From Apodemus sylvaticus (Eukaryota > Chordata > Mammalia > Rodentia > Muridae): a DNA stretch of 64,000 bases. This document shows positions 1-11,199 of this stretch, in pieces. The notes under the pieces were generated by a model. The model did no database searches and had not been told where the DNA came from. It worked only from the letters and a program-made list of their open reading frames with translations. Location of the stretch: assembly GCF_947179515.1 (NCBI RefSeq), contig NC_067478.1, forward strand, positions 32,352,805 to 32,416,804, in the 5' to 3' direction. Each line of letters opens with the position of its first letter. Position 1 is the stretch's first letter. The position numbers and the translations under genes are program-made.

Positions 1-1787
1 GACAACATAAGGAGATCAAAGGGATACAAATTGGAAAGGAAGAAGTCAAACTATCATTATTTGCAGACGACATGATCGTCTACCTAAGTGACCCAAAGAA
101 CTCCACTAGAGAGCTCCTACAGCTGATAAACAACTTCAGCAAAGTGGCAGGTTATAAAATCAACTCAAGCAAATCAGTGGCCTTCCTATACTCAAAGGAT
201 AAGCAGGCTGAGAAAGAAATTAGGGAAATGACCCCCTTCACAATAGCCACAAACAGTATAAAGTATCTTGGGGTGACTCTTACCAAACATGTGAAAGATC
301 TGTATGACAAGAACTTCAAGACTCTGAAGAAGGAAATGGAAGAAGACCTCAAAAAATGGGAAAACCTCCCATGCTCATGGATCGGTAGAATCAATATAGT
401 TAAAATGGCCATTTTGCCTAAAGCACTATACAGATTCAATGCAATACCCATCAAAATCCCAACTCAATTCTTCACAGAGTTAGAAAGAGCAATTATCAAA
501 TTCATCTGGAACAACAAAAAACCCAGGATAGCTAAAACTATTCTCAGCAACAAAAGGAAATCTGGGGGAATCAGTATCCCTGACCTCAAGCAATACTACA
601 GAGCAATAGTGTTAAAAACTGCATGGTATTGGTACAGTGACAGGCAGGAGGATCAATGGAACAGGATTGAAGATCCAGAAATGAACCCACACACCTATGG
701 CCACTTGATCCTCGACAAAGAGGCTGAAAACATCCAATGGAAAAAAGATAGCCTTTTCAACAAATGGTGCTGGTTCAACTGGAGGTCAGCATGCAGAAGA
801 ATGCGAATTGATCCATCCTTGTCTCCTTGTACTAAGCTCAAATCCAAATGGATCAAGGACCTCCACATAAAGCCAGACACTCTGAAGCTAATAGAAAAGA
901 AATTGGGGAAGACCCTTGAGGACATCGGTACAGGGAGAAAGTTTCTGAACAGAACACCAATAGCGTATGCTCTAAGAGCAAGAATTGACAAATGGGACCT
1001 CATAAAATTACAAAGTTTCTGTAAGGCAAAGGACACCATCAAGAGGACAAATCGGCAACGAACAAATTGGGAAAAGATCTTCACCAATCCTACATCAGAT
1101 AGAGGGCTAATATCCAGTATATATAAAGAACTCAAGAAGTTAGACTCCAGAAAACCAAACAACCCTATTAAAAAATGGGGTACAGAGTTAAACAAAGAAT
1201 TCTCACCTGAAGAACTTCGGATGGCAGAGAAACATCTTAAAAAATGCTCAACTTCATTAGTCATTAGGGAAATGCAAATCAAAACAACCCTAAGATTTCA
1301 TCTTACACCAGTCAGAATGGCTAAGATTAAAAATTCAGGAGACAGCAGGTGTTGGAGAGGGTGTGGAGAAAGAGGAACACTCCTCCACTGCTGGTGGGGT
1401 TGCAAATTGGTACAACCACTCTGGAAATCAGTCTGGCGGTTCCTCCGAAAACTGGGTACCTTACTTCCAGAAGATCCTGCTATACCACTCCTGGGCATAT
1501 ACCCAGAAGACTCCCCACCATGTAATAAGCATACATGTTCTACTATGTTCATAGCAGCCCTATTTGTAATTGCCAGATGCTGGAAAGAACCCAGGTATCC
1601 CTCAACAGAAGAGTGGATGCAAAAAATGTGGTATATCTACACAATGGAGTACTATTCAGCCATTAGAAACAATGAATTTATGAAATTCTTAGGCAAATGG
1701 ATGGAGCTAGAGAATATCATACTAAGTGAGATAACCCAGACTCAAAAGGTGAATCATGGTATGCACTCACTAATAAGTGGATATTAA
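1..1787 (+). CDS. L1 ORF2 protein (endonuclease/reverse transcriptase), C-terminal part, open
   Basis: L1 ORF2p nicks target DNA and reverse transcribes L1 RNA at the nick (target-primed reverse transcription). The visible part begins in the RT palm. The catalytic FADD motif (RT motif C) is encoded at 60-71 and is followed by MIVYLSD. Then come the thumb and linker and the C-terminal region, which includes a Cys-rich stretch (CWRGCGERGTLLHCWWGCK, about residues 430-450 counted from the Met at 72). The frame is uninterrupted from position 3 to the TAA at 1785-1787, ending HSLISGY, the usual L1 ORF2 terminus in this window. The upstream endonuclease domain and first RT motifs lie outside. No stop or frameshift is seen in about 595 codons, unlike all other ORF2 copies here, so this could be part of a coding-competent element. 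The Met at 72 is internal, not the real start. Confidence 0.95.
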   Translation, partial: QHKEIKGIQIGKEEVKLSLFADDMIVYLSDPKNSTRELLQLINNFSKVAGYKINSSKSVAFLYSKDKQAEKEIREMTPFTIATNSIKYLGVTLTKHVKDLYDKNFKTLKKEMEEDLKKWENLPCSWIGRINIVKMAILPKALYRFNAIPIKIPTQFFTELERAIIKFIWNNKKPRIAKTILSNKRKSGGISIPDLKQYYRAIVLKTAWYWYSDRQEDQWNRIEDPEMNPHTYGHLILDKEAENIQWKKDSLFNKWCWFNWRSACRRMRIDPSLSPCTKLKSKWIKDLHIKPDTLKLIEKKLGKTLEDIGTGRKFLNRTPIAYALRARIDKWDLIKLQSFCKAKDTIKRTNRQRTNWEKIFTNPTSDRGLISSIYKELKKLDSRKPNNPIKKWGTELNKEFSPEELRMAEKHLKKCSTSLVIREMQIKTTLRFHLTPVRMAKIKNSGDSRCWRGCGERGTLLHCWWGCKLVQPLWKSVWRFLRKLGTLLPEDPAIPLLGIYPEDSPPCNKHTCSTMFIAALFVIARCWKEPRYPSTEEWMQKMWYIYTMEYYSAIRNNEFMKFLGKWMELENIILSEITQTQKVNHGMHSLISGY

Positions 1788-2060
1788 CCTAGAAAACTGG
1801 AATACCCAAAACATAATCCACACATCAAATGAGGTACAAGAAGAAAGGAGGAGTGGCCCCTGGTTCTGGAAAGACTCAGTGAAACAGTATTCAGCAAAAC
1901 CAGAACGGGGAAGTGGGAAGGGGTGGGTGGGAGGACAGGGGAAGAGAAGGGGGTTTGCGGGACTTTTGGGGAGTGGGGGGGGGCTAGAAAAGGGGAAATC
2001 ATTTGAAATGTAAATAAATTATATCGAATAAAAAAAAAAGAGGAACAAAAAAAAAAAAAA
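1..2060 (+). mobile_element. Young murid L1, 3' portion (continues left of window)
   Basis: This is the 3' end of a LINE-1: the ORF2 C-terminal half, a 3' UTR (1788-2030) with the G-rich polypurine stretch typical of murid L1s (about 1906-1985), AATAAA-like signals near 2011 and 2028, and a poly(A) tail interrupted by a short non-A stretch (2030-2060). Its ORF2 sequence is almost the same as that of the L1 at 18685-25288, so both belong to one recent subfamily. The 5' part and left target-site duplication are outside the window, so completeness cannot be judged. The right TSD should begin near 2061 (gatacaccc...). Confidence 0.97.
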
Positions 2061-3167
2061 GATACACCCACCCTGTTTTATGGCAAGATCAAGAACCAGG
2101 GCCAGCACTGCATCCAAACAGCTATAACTGAAGACAGGGCAACAGTCTGGAAGTGGAAATACAGCAGGATGAAGAGAATGGGAACAATAAATAAGGGAAA
2201 AAATGGAAATTCAAAACTAAAAAATCTACAGCAAAAACACCTGTTTGTCTTGAGTAGCTGGAGGCAGCTGATAAAAAGCACATTTATAAGATGTGGTGAG
2301 TTTTTTTCTTCAAGGTCTTTTAAACTTGAAAGAGAACTTCCTGTGCAGAGCTATGCTATTTGAGACCTGGGCAATTTTACTGGTTTTTCTTTAGACCTTT
2401 AGTGGTAGTGACATTTTAACACCATAGACTAGGTAAATCCTCTACAAAAATAACCTTGGCCTTCGTAATCCTTTCGATCTCACCTTGTAGTAGCAGCACA
2501 GAGCTGATGTATAAGATGGCATACCCAACCATTCATGTGTTGCTGTAACACGAACGCATATTTGCAAATTCCAAAGCAAAGGAACACTTTTGAAAAATAT
2601 TTACCTCTTAGAGAAAAAAGAATCACAGAATTTTAAAAACAATGACAAATAGAATTTTAAAAGTAATCACCCCAATCAAACAATTGCTTAAAAATCACGT
2701 TAAGCCAACCAAAGATCTGTTCTCAGAAGCTCAGTATGTGAACATATGGTCTTTTCCCACAGCAATAATGCCTGTCATGTGAATGTCCTTTCTCCTAAAT
2801 ACTCTAAGTGATCTCTTACTTTTGTAAGCTTAATTTCTTGGAATTGTTTCTGCTAAGAGTTTCCTCAGGCCGCCATTAGAGGGCATGAAAGAATAATGTG
2901 CAGACCAAAGTCAGCTACACCAAAAACTCATCAAGAAAGGAACGACCCCTGCCAGCCAGTTCTGCTTGGCTTAGAAAGAAGAGCTCACCACCCACCCTGC
3001 CCAAAACGTAGTAGTGGAAATAATTTATATGTAAGAACCTGTGGTGATAATAGTCTTCCATGAAGAGATTAAGACTTGTGACTATTTCATGTGTGAAGTC
3101 AGAAGCAAAATTTTAAAGTGTGAAGAAATATTTTTTTGATCATCTGAAAGTTAGATCTTATGTATTA
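2061..3167. other. Single-copy AT-rich interval, no gene recognised
   Basis: No open frame with recognisable protein similarity and no clear repeat was seen. The stretch is flanked by two L1 3' ends. Confidence 0.5.
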
Positions 3168-3354
3168 GAAGGCCCTTGGTCCTGACAAGGTTAGATGCCC
3201 CAGTATAAGGGAATGTCAGGATGGGGAATCAGGAGTGGGTGGGTTGGCGAACAAGTTGAGGGAGGATGGGTTAGGGGATTATTTGGGGGGGAGGAGCGGA
3301 ACCAGGAAAGGGGACAACATTTGAAATGTAAATAAAGAATATATCTAATAAAAA
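3168..3354 (+). mobile_element. L1 3' UTR fragment, severely 5'-truncated
   Basis: It starts at a 3' UTR motif (aggcccttggtcctg), passes through the GGGTGGGTTGG / GGGGGGGAGGAG purine-rich block, and ends with TTTGAAATGTAAATAAAG and an A-rich tail. The same 3' UTR motif set recurs at 48161-48560. No ORF2 sequence remains. Confidence 0.9.
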
Positions 3355-5189
3355 AGAGTCACTTGGGCACTTGTCAAAATAAACAGAAAAATAAACAGAA
3401 AAAAAGAACCCATAAACAGCAGCCTGAAGGAAATACAGATAGAACTAGAGCAGTAACATATCAAACTTTGGTTCATGACCAGAAAAATATATACGAGAAA
3501 AATAATATAAATGCATATTGTTCATTGGAAAGTTAAGGGTCAATTTTGTGTCTTCAAAATCTATCCCCATCCTACTGGCCTCGTTCTTGTGTCCCCTTGA
3601 CAGGCCCTTCTAACCTAGGAGTGGTAACAACTACAATAATAAAAATAAATAAGGAAGTAAAACTAAAACAGTCAAAGAGAGACTGTGTTTCAAAGATGGG
3701 AAAAAATGACCCAAATCTTTTCGGGCTATAAATAGCTTGACATTTGAAGGGACTTTAAATGCATTCTCCCTTTCTAGATACCATGTTCAAAGCTTATGAA
3801 ATAAATGGACATAAACAAACAAGAACACAGTTTCTCCCTGTAACAAATATAAGGGAAGTCAGTACTAATCCAATCAGTCCATTCTTTTAACTGGTGGAGG
3901 GAAAATGTACCGTCTATGCTTTGTGACAACATAAGCCTTCTCTCAATAAGATGTGGTTTTGGTAACAGTTATTGAATTCCAGCATAAATTTATGATATCT
4001 GCCCCTTTCTTTAATTTATAAAACAGTAAAACCTCAAGATCCCCTTCAAAAACAGCCACAATATGTTTCTATCACACTAGCAAGATTGTTAAGACTCCCT
4101 ATAGGGCACTTGGACTTAAAGCCTATAAATTTGCTGCTTAAATTTTCAAACAGGAGAAACTAGGGATACATATAAGAACATAAACCCACCTTTCAGTGAT
4201 AGGTCGGTGTAAGTCTGTATTGCTGAAGGCTAGAAGAGAAGCAGTAAAGGACAAGAATTATGAATGAGCAGGGCTTCAGACTCCATGTTCTGTTTGTAAA
4301 CACAGAACTGTAGAAGATACAGAAACAGATGGGAGAAATTCCTTCAAATATCTGTAATGAGAACAGGTCTCTTAGGAAGTCGTTTGTCCCACAGAGCCGT
4401 TCAGACTAAGAAACGTATTTGACAAAGTTCAACAGATGTAAATGAAAGAGGCAGCCAACACATGCTACGTATTTCATTTATGAGGGCAATCACTGTTCCT
4501 TCGCTCCCCTCAAATCTCTCACCGCTCTCTGAAGCTTCCCCAGCTTCTGCCAGATTGGAGAGCTCTTTCATTTATTTTTATTGATATTTTCACACACTTT
4601 CATAATGAAATTTAGTTTTTCCACACCTCATTCCCTTTTCCCAGGCACCTCTCCATCCCTGTAGAACATTTCCTCACAACAAGTTGCCATCCTACATCCA
4701 TGTGTCCTTTCCCTGTGTGATTCGATAGGTTTAATTCCAGTCTCTTGCCTGAGGCTGGATGAGAAGTTATTTACTAGAACGACAACTTCTTGGAGGCTAC
4801 AAAGCTGAAGAAAACATTACTGCACACATGTGACGGTTCTCAGTCCCAACACTGTCTCCAGCCAAGATGGAACACCTCCCCAGCACATGCAGCCAATGTT
4901 ACCATTTTGTTTTGTATCTCCTAAGTCTTAAATATAAATTCTTGGGAAATGTTTGGCAAAGAAAATTATTAAGCATTCATCTTCTCTTATTTTGAAATAA
5001 AACCTGGGTAGTACTTCTTTGTTACACCGCAAGAACAATTAGATATTATAATAAGGCCTATCGTTTCATTCGAAACATTGAATATTTCATCCAAAATATT
5101 AAAACAGACCTAAAATTTTGGCACATGGTTTAAATAGACAAAGGGTTAACTTTTCGTGTTATATTCTAGACTTTTAGGGTTCTTTGTTT
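3355..5189. other. Single-copy interval, no gene recognised
   Basis: AT-rich DNA without a supported gene. A T-rich stretch about 4570-4700 (ttttattgatattttcacac... then C-rich text) vaguely resembles a very old minus-strand L1 3' end, but the match is too weak to call. Confidence 0.45.
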
Positions 5190-5368
5190 TGTTAAATTTT
5201 TTTGTTTTGTTTTGTTTTTTGTTATTTTTGTAGGTTTTGGATTTGCTTGTTTGTTTTAAGACCAGGACTCACTGTGTAGACCTGACTGGCCTAGAAGTCA
5301 AAAGATCTGCTACTGCCTTCCAAGTACTGTGGTTCAAGGAATTCACCACCACCTCTGGCTGGGTGTTT
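5190..5368 (-). mobile_element. B1 SINE, diverged, minus strand
   Basis: Read on the minus strand this is a 7SL-derived B1. The plus strand shows a T-rich tail (5165-5225, TTTTG repeats), then the inverse of the 3' B1 part (actcactgtgtagacctgactggcctag), 'gatctgctactgccttccaagtactg' and 'caccaccacctctggctgg' at the 5' end. Heavily mutated. Confidence 0.8.
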
Positions 5369-5740
5369 ATATCTGAATGCCCATGGCATGGTCAAGCATA
5401 ACCCTACAAAAATGATTAGTGGCATTTGGGATTGCACTCAACTCCACAGCTTAAATGAACCTCTCAAATGCCTCCAACGTTAATTTTAAAGAGCCCAAAC
5501 CCTGAAACAGTTGATACCCTCAGTTGTTCAGAATTTTTTATAAAATCTTTAATTTTAAACTTAATGTAGCATGAAATGGCCAACCTCTGTTTCAAATTGT
5601 GTTCTCCTGTTTTGAAGCATACTTACAGGAATTTATTTTATAAAGTAAATATTTCTAAACAGCATTAAAAGGCTTTTTAGAGAAGGCATCTATCAAAGAG
5701 GTGATGACCAGGTCATGGGTCATGTCATTTTCTCTGTACT
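5369..5740. other. Single-copy interval, nothing recognised
   Basis: About 370 AT-rich bases between a B1 and an old L1 3' end, with no gene signal. Confidence 0.5.
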
Positions 5741-6385
5741 TTAATTATGTTAGCGAAGTAATGAGATTGATGTCATCAGAGAGGCTTCCACTGGCAGCGG
5801 ACGGGTCTAACATAGGTGTAGAGACCCACGACCAAACATGCAGAGAGAATCCAAAATGGAGATCTCCATCAGGTCCCTCCCCTGGTAGCTTTGGGAACCC
5901 CACAGAAGAGAGAAGAATGGTAGGAGCCAGAGGGGTTAAGGCCACCATGAGAACACAGCCCACAGAATCAACTAAGCAGGTCTCAGCCGGGCTCACAGAG
6001 ACTGGAGCAACAGTCACGGAGCCTGCCCGGTTCTGGGCTAGATCCTCTACATATATGCTATCATTGTTAGCATGGTGATCTTGTGGGACTCCCTAACAGT
6101 GAAAGCGGGCTATCTTTGACTCTTTTGCCTGCTCATTTAACACATTTCTCCTACTAGGTTGTCTGGTCCAGCCTTGATATGAGGGTTTTGTGCCTACTCT
6201 TATTGTATCTTGTTTTGCTGTGTCCAGTTGATATCCTTGTGAGGGCTGCTCTTTTCTGAAAAAATCAGAAGAGGAGCGAATCTGAGGGAGATGGAGGGAG
6301 GACTGAGGAGTGAAGGAAGGGGAAACTGAAGTAGGGATGTATTAGAAGCAAAAACAAAATAAAAATAAAAATAAATGAATATATA
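5741..6385 (+). mobile_element. Old L1 3' UTR fragment
   Basis: This is the 3' UTR of an older rodent L1 lineage: 'cagagaggcttccactggcagc', 'gagacccacgaccaaacatgc', 'gatcctctacatatatgc', 'gactcttttgcctgctc', the purine-rich block at 6255-6330, and an A-rich tail (6350-6385). The same landmarks in the same order occur at 51330-51865, so both come from one family. The open frame at 5701-6078 over it is fortuitous. Confidence 0.88.
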
Positions 6386-7224
6386 AAATATTGAGATCAT
6401 TGCTGGTTCTGCTTCTAATTGTATAAATCTTTATATTAATATTTTATTATAATAAAATTTGCTTATCACAAATAAAATGAAAGAAAAGTAACTAAAAATC
6501 ACCCTAAATATTTAGTTATCACTTACATTTCATTTTTACTTATCTTTGGCATTGTCTATTTACTACAAAGAGTTGTTGGTATGTCTTATAATAAGTTATA
6601 TTGCATTTCCCTCTAAATCCATGAACAAATTTTAAAATTGGGTGACATTTTAAGGTTCTTATCAAAACATATTGAAAAATCACTATTACCCATAAATACA
6701 AAATAAAAGTAATTACTCTCAAATATAACAATCTTTTATTATTTATAAGAATGTTTTTCTTATAATAATGACACTACTAGATTTTTCTTAAAAGTATGCC
6801 ATCTTTTAACATGACAGAAGAGTTTGCTTATTGTAGTAGCAATGTCATTTTAGCTTCTGCTGCACACAATTTAAAATATTAGTTTATTCATTCCAATTCT
6901 TTGTGCAAATTGTTGAAATTGTTTTGAGCTTTGAACAATTTTTCCAGGAACAGGTCATAGATGCCTGGTAACCTTGGTGCATCTGTGAGAACTGACTCTC
7001 CTCCTAGTGCTCAATAAACATCAAGTATCATTACCCAGTACATGACTGGAAAGTGACTCACGAATCTTTGAGAGAAAATGGCTCATGAGTCAGCACTGAG
7101 GACTTACGTAACAGTCTTTTCCATGCACTTTTATGTAGTTTCAAGGCCATTATAATTCCAATAATCACTCTTGATTCAATAAAGATGTTTTAAACTTTAC
7201 TAAGGGTTAAAATAATGTTTAATA

Positions 7225-7283
7225 ATAAAATTACTTAATAGTAATTTTTCTAATTAAGTAAAATTACTATTAAGTAATTTTAT
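7225..7283. repeat. Perfect 24-bp inverted repeat with 11-nt loop
   Basis: The left arm 7225-7248 is the exact reverse complement of the right arm 7260-7283, with loop 7249-7259. The core arm is AAAATTACTTAATAGTAATT plus TT, with two further paired bases outside. It can form an AT-only cruciform or RNA hairpin. No transposon terminal sequence is recognised. Confidence 0.9.
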
Positions 7284-8062
7284 CCCTAATTTAAAGACTC
7301 ATCCAGTTCTCTACAAAGAACTTCAGGATGTATTCAGGGAAAAAGGGTAATCTACTTACCACTTCAAAAATGAACATAAGTTCAGAATGGAAAATTCAGA
7401 ATAAAGAATTTTGAAGAAATAGTAACAGTCTAGTAATAATAAATCTAGAGAACTAGATTCTATGGTGAAAAACAATATTTATATTAGAAAATAGACATAA
7501 ATTCTTTACTGTCATAAAACAACAGAAAACAACTCAGTAGAATTTTTGTGGTGGATAAATTTCTATGTAGTCAAAAGACCTAATATAAAGAGTCACTTTC
7601 TGTCTTAATTTCAGCCTTATTTTATAAATTCAGATATCTGTATGAAAATAAGTCAGGTTAGGTAAGTATTAAATAAAATAAGAGGAAGTGAAAACATTTA
7701 GGAAAACTTGCCATCACATAAAGGAAAAGAATCATAAGTGTTTGCCATTAACTATCACATTACATATTAATACATAGAGTTCTTTATTAAGCAAAAGCAA
7801 CAATTTGTGCTATAACAAATAATTTTTTAAACAAAGAAATTATTTTTCATCCACTACCATTTGATTCTTTTGTCTAATACCTGGTGATTAATTAGTAGGA
7901 CTAAATTCACTTAAAATGTTTAGTTGTGAAGTACTTAGCAAACTGAAAATTATAAAATAACTGTGACAGTGACAACTATGTACTTGGAAAAATTATAGGA
8001 GAATTTAGATATAGGTAGTAAATGGGACGAGATTGTTATTCTAGAGTTCTTCCAAAATGATA

Positions 8063-8206
8063 TATGCATGTACATGTGTATGTGTATGTATATGTATCAT
8101 ACATATATACAAGATATATATCAATAAACTACATATAATATATACATACAAGATATGTATACCTTGTATGTATATAGTCTATATATATATATATATATAT
8201 ATTTAA
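8063..8206. repeat. Alternating AT-rich microsatellite (TATG/TACA/TA)n
   Basis: Imperfect runs of TGTATG, TATACA and a pure (TA)n near 8182-8201, with local dyad symmetry. Confidence 0.85.
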
Positions 8207-10140
8207 AATGTGTATATCTTGTTGGTATATCTACACATATTATTAAAGGCAATACTGAATACAGTTTATTTTAATTCTGTCATAATTGTGTCCTGAAAAA
8301 TATGCCTGCTGGCATAGAAATAAGGGATAAAATATAGAGGAGGCTATATAATATTAATGTTTAGACCTGAATTTAAATAAGAATTATCTAATGTGCTTTC
8401 CATTGTGGAATTATAAAATGATAAAATTTGTTCATATCTATAAAGTAAGTAGTCTACTGCTGTGAAATGACGTCTAGGAACAAACACAGGTAAAGTTTTC
8501 TGAGGTCACACGTGATCTCTACTAGTAAAGGATAAGGCTTCTAAGAAAATTAGCTAGTTCTACGGAGGAAATGTCTAAAGTTGAACATGGTTCTCCTGGA
8601 TGAAAAAAAAAAAAAGAATCATGGAGTACTCTGAGAACATTCAAACAGACCAGAGAATTAACAACATAAATTTCAGGAAAAAAATAATTAGGGGGAAAGG
8701 AAGGTGTGAAAAAAGAATAATAATTTTATTTAAAAGTCATCTAATTCATAAGCTTATAGGATTCCTTTAAAAACAAATTCCAAGAGACTGAACGTCATGG
8801 TGGCTCAACCTTGACTGAAAGTAACTAGGAAAAAAAAGGTTCTGTCTGACTTTCCCAGGGGTCATCAAATAAGTAAAATGAGTATCCCTTAAATATTTTA
8901 AAAGGAACTAGAGTCGTCATTTGCAATTCCCCCAAAAGTAATAGATCTAAGCACAGAGCACTGTCATTACCAGCAAGTGTTAGAAAAAGTGGGGGTATAA
9001 AAAGCATCAAAAACTACCTGATGAAAGAAGACACAGAGTGATCAAATCTGGCCTGACCAAGCCTTTGAATCCTGCTGCTATGGATTCAGAGAACGCAAGA
9101 TGTTGGTTGGATTATGATCAATATTCTCTCAGGATTTCCAACAGATAAATTGGAAGATATGAAAAAGATGAAGACAAAAACTGCAAGTTAAAAGACACAT
9201 AAAATACTTAATCTTTATATTTGTTCAAGATTAAACTAGTATATCTCATGGTTACTAAAGGGAGGGAACTCTAGGAGAGTCAAATAGTGGTTCTCTCAGA
9301 AGACAAATTCCAATGGATAGGGAGCAATTAAGCAGTTCCTGAGGTGAATAGCAAATTTATATTTCTTTGGCCAAGTGGTAGTGGGAAACACATAGGCTTT
9401 GAAATAATCCACAAAGCCATACATATCTTTTGTGTTGTGTTTTGTTTGACTCGTGCATCATTTATAGCAAGAGTTTCAAGGCAAATTTAGGAGAGATAAT
9501 TCAAAAGTATATTAACCCATAATGAGATGGTATGTTTTAAAGAAACACAAGCTTAAAAGAACCTGAAAGGCTCAAACCTCTTCAAAAAAAATAATTAAGT
9601 ATGGCATAATATGTAAAACACAGTCCCATCTTTAAAGTGCTAAGTTGGAATGGTATAGAACTTACATACAGAAATTCAGTAGGAACCCTGACATCCAATA
9701 TTTTTACAAAAACTGGTTAGGTAAGATCATTTCATAAGAATCTCTGTTCCTTGCCTTCCTGACAGCTGTTTTCATTATGTTTCTGGTGTTAATGTTTTCT
9801 ATTCACTGAATGATCTGCTTGCAAATAGAGAACAGAATATTTTTAAATATTATTTTCTATGAAGTATAATGAAAAGGGAAGTATAAAGGGTGTAGCTCAG
9901 GGACAAAAAATGTGACTAGAATACAGAAAGAAGGTGTGGAAAACACTTTTATAAAACAAAATATATGGATAATTCAAATGAAACTACTTTTGCTTTAATT
10001 AAATATTTTCTTAAATAATATAGTGGAGTCTGAAATTAAAAAATATATTTTAAATGCTGTCTAAACTAACCATTAACAATCACTAATGGCTATTGTTTAT
10101 TATTTGTACAAAAGCAGGCTTTAAAATTGTAGGGACCATA

Positions 10141-10395
10141 CAAGATAAGAGCATTTTAAGTCATATGCCTTAACATGAAGGGAGGTGCCTAGTCTTCTTG
10201 CGTCTTGCTATGCCATATTTAGTTGATATCACTAGGCAGTCTGTCCTTTTCTAAAGGGAAACGGGGTGGGGGGGGGAGTGGATAGGGAAGGAGGAGGTGG
10301 GAGATAGAGGGAAACGAGACTGTGGTTGGGATCTAATATATGTAAATATAAATTAATCAAAATGAGGTAAGTAAATAAAATTGTGAGGACTTTTC
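10141..10395 (+). mobile_element. Old L1 3' UTR fragment
   Basis: It has the end of the 3' UTR seen at 5741-6385: 'cttgctatgccatatttagttgatatc', 'tccttttctaaagggaaacgggg', G-rich 10265-10320 and an A-rich terminus at about 10375. Its last part is also the left arm of a long inverted repeat. Confidence 0.75.
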
Positions 10396-10412
10396 CCCAC
10401 ATGTAGCATGTA
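10280..10412 (+). repeat. Left arm of a ~133-bp inverted repeat
   Basis: The reverse complement of 10663-10796 matches this segment with few mismatches. Shared blocks are 'aaggaggaggtggga', 'actgtggttgggatc', the whole stretch from 'taatatatgtaaatataaa' to 'aagtaaataaaattgt', and 'acttttccccacatgtag' plus 'catgta'. The match runs past the L1 A-rich end into non-L1 flank. Confidence 0.85.
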
Positions 10413-10662
10413 CCCAGGCAGACTACTAGCAGCCTTCTTTCATTTTTCCCGTTTGGATTGTCAACATCATATCCAACTTCCTGGCATTGTCTGGACGCCA
10501 GGTCTTATGTCCAGGTCCAGTCTAGATATAGTCCTCAGACCCTAGCCTGCTAACACCATCTTTAATACCCAGACCTAGGCAAGGTTGCACATTCTGTGTG
10601 CCTTCAAACCTAGCCAATCTAGACTATGTTATATTCTCAACCTTCAGATGTGATCGCAGTAA

Positions 10663-10796
10663 TACATGCTACATGTGGGGAAAAGTCCCTACAATTTTAT
10701 TTACTTACCTCATTTTGATTAATTTATATTTACATATATTAGATCCCAACCACAGTTTCACCTCTCTCCACCTCCCACCTCCTCCTTCCTTATCCA
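10663..10796 (-). repeat. Right arm of the ~133-bp inverted repeat
   Basis: Minus-strand copy of 10280-10412, separated by a 250-bp spacer. It lies inside what looks like the 5' UTR of the old L1 that follows. Confidence 0.85.
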
Positions 10797-11048
10797 ATCC
10801 AATCTGGTGATTCTCTTAAACCCTAGTCAATCTGTATGATATCCAAACTCCTGCCTCTCCTCAATTTCACACCTGTGCATGGATCCAAGAAAGTGAGTCC
10901 CAAGAACTTTGCCTACCTGCATCATTCCCTAACTACATCTTTTGCATCAGCCCCATAACCTGCAAATATACTGGACTAGCCCAAGACAGCCCAGAATCTC
11001 ATATCAGACATTCAATAAATGAAATAACTATATCTGCCCAAGACTAAT

Positions 11049-11049
<1 letters not shown>

Positions 11050-11091
<42 letters not shown>
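11050..11091. repeat. (CA)n microsatellite
   Basis: About 21 uninterrupted CA units. Confidence 0.97.
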
Positions 11092-11199
11092 GACCAAGGT
11101 GGTATATCTCACACAGAGAATTCAAGAAGTTTAAAGAAAACACCAACAGTTCAACAAACATAATGAGAAGAGCAAGAAAAGTCAAATAGTTGATCAAGA

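Larger units (their letters stand above)
6386..10140. other. Single-copy, very AT-rich interval, no gene recognised
   Basis: About 3.7 kb with only short open frames. It contains the hairpin at 7225-7283 and the AT microsatellite at 8063-8206, listed separately. Nothing else could be named. Confidence 0.5.
10413..11199 (+). mobile_element. Probable 5' UTR of the old host L1, interrupted by an inverted-repeat arm
   Basis: The text 10413-10662 and 10797-11049 (for example 'cattgtctggacgccagg', 'gacctaggcaaggttgcacattctg') resembles older murid L1 5' leader sequence and precedes recognisable ORF1. The arm at 10663-10796 breaks it. Assignment rests on position and partial resemblance, so it is moderate. 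Confidence 0.5.
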
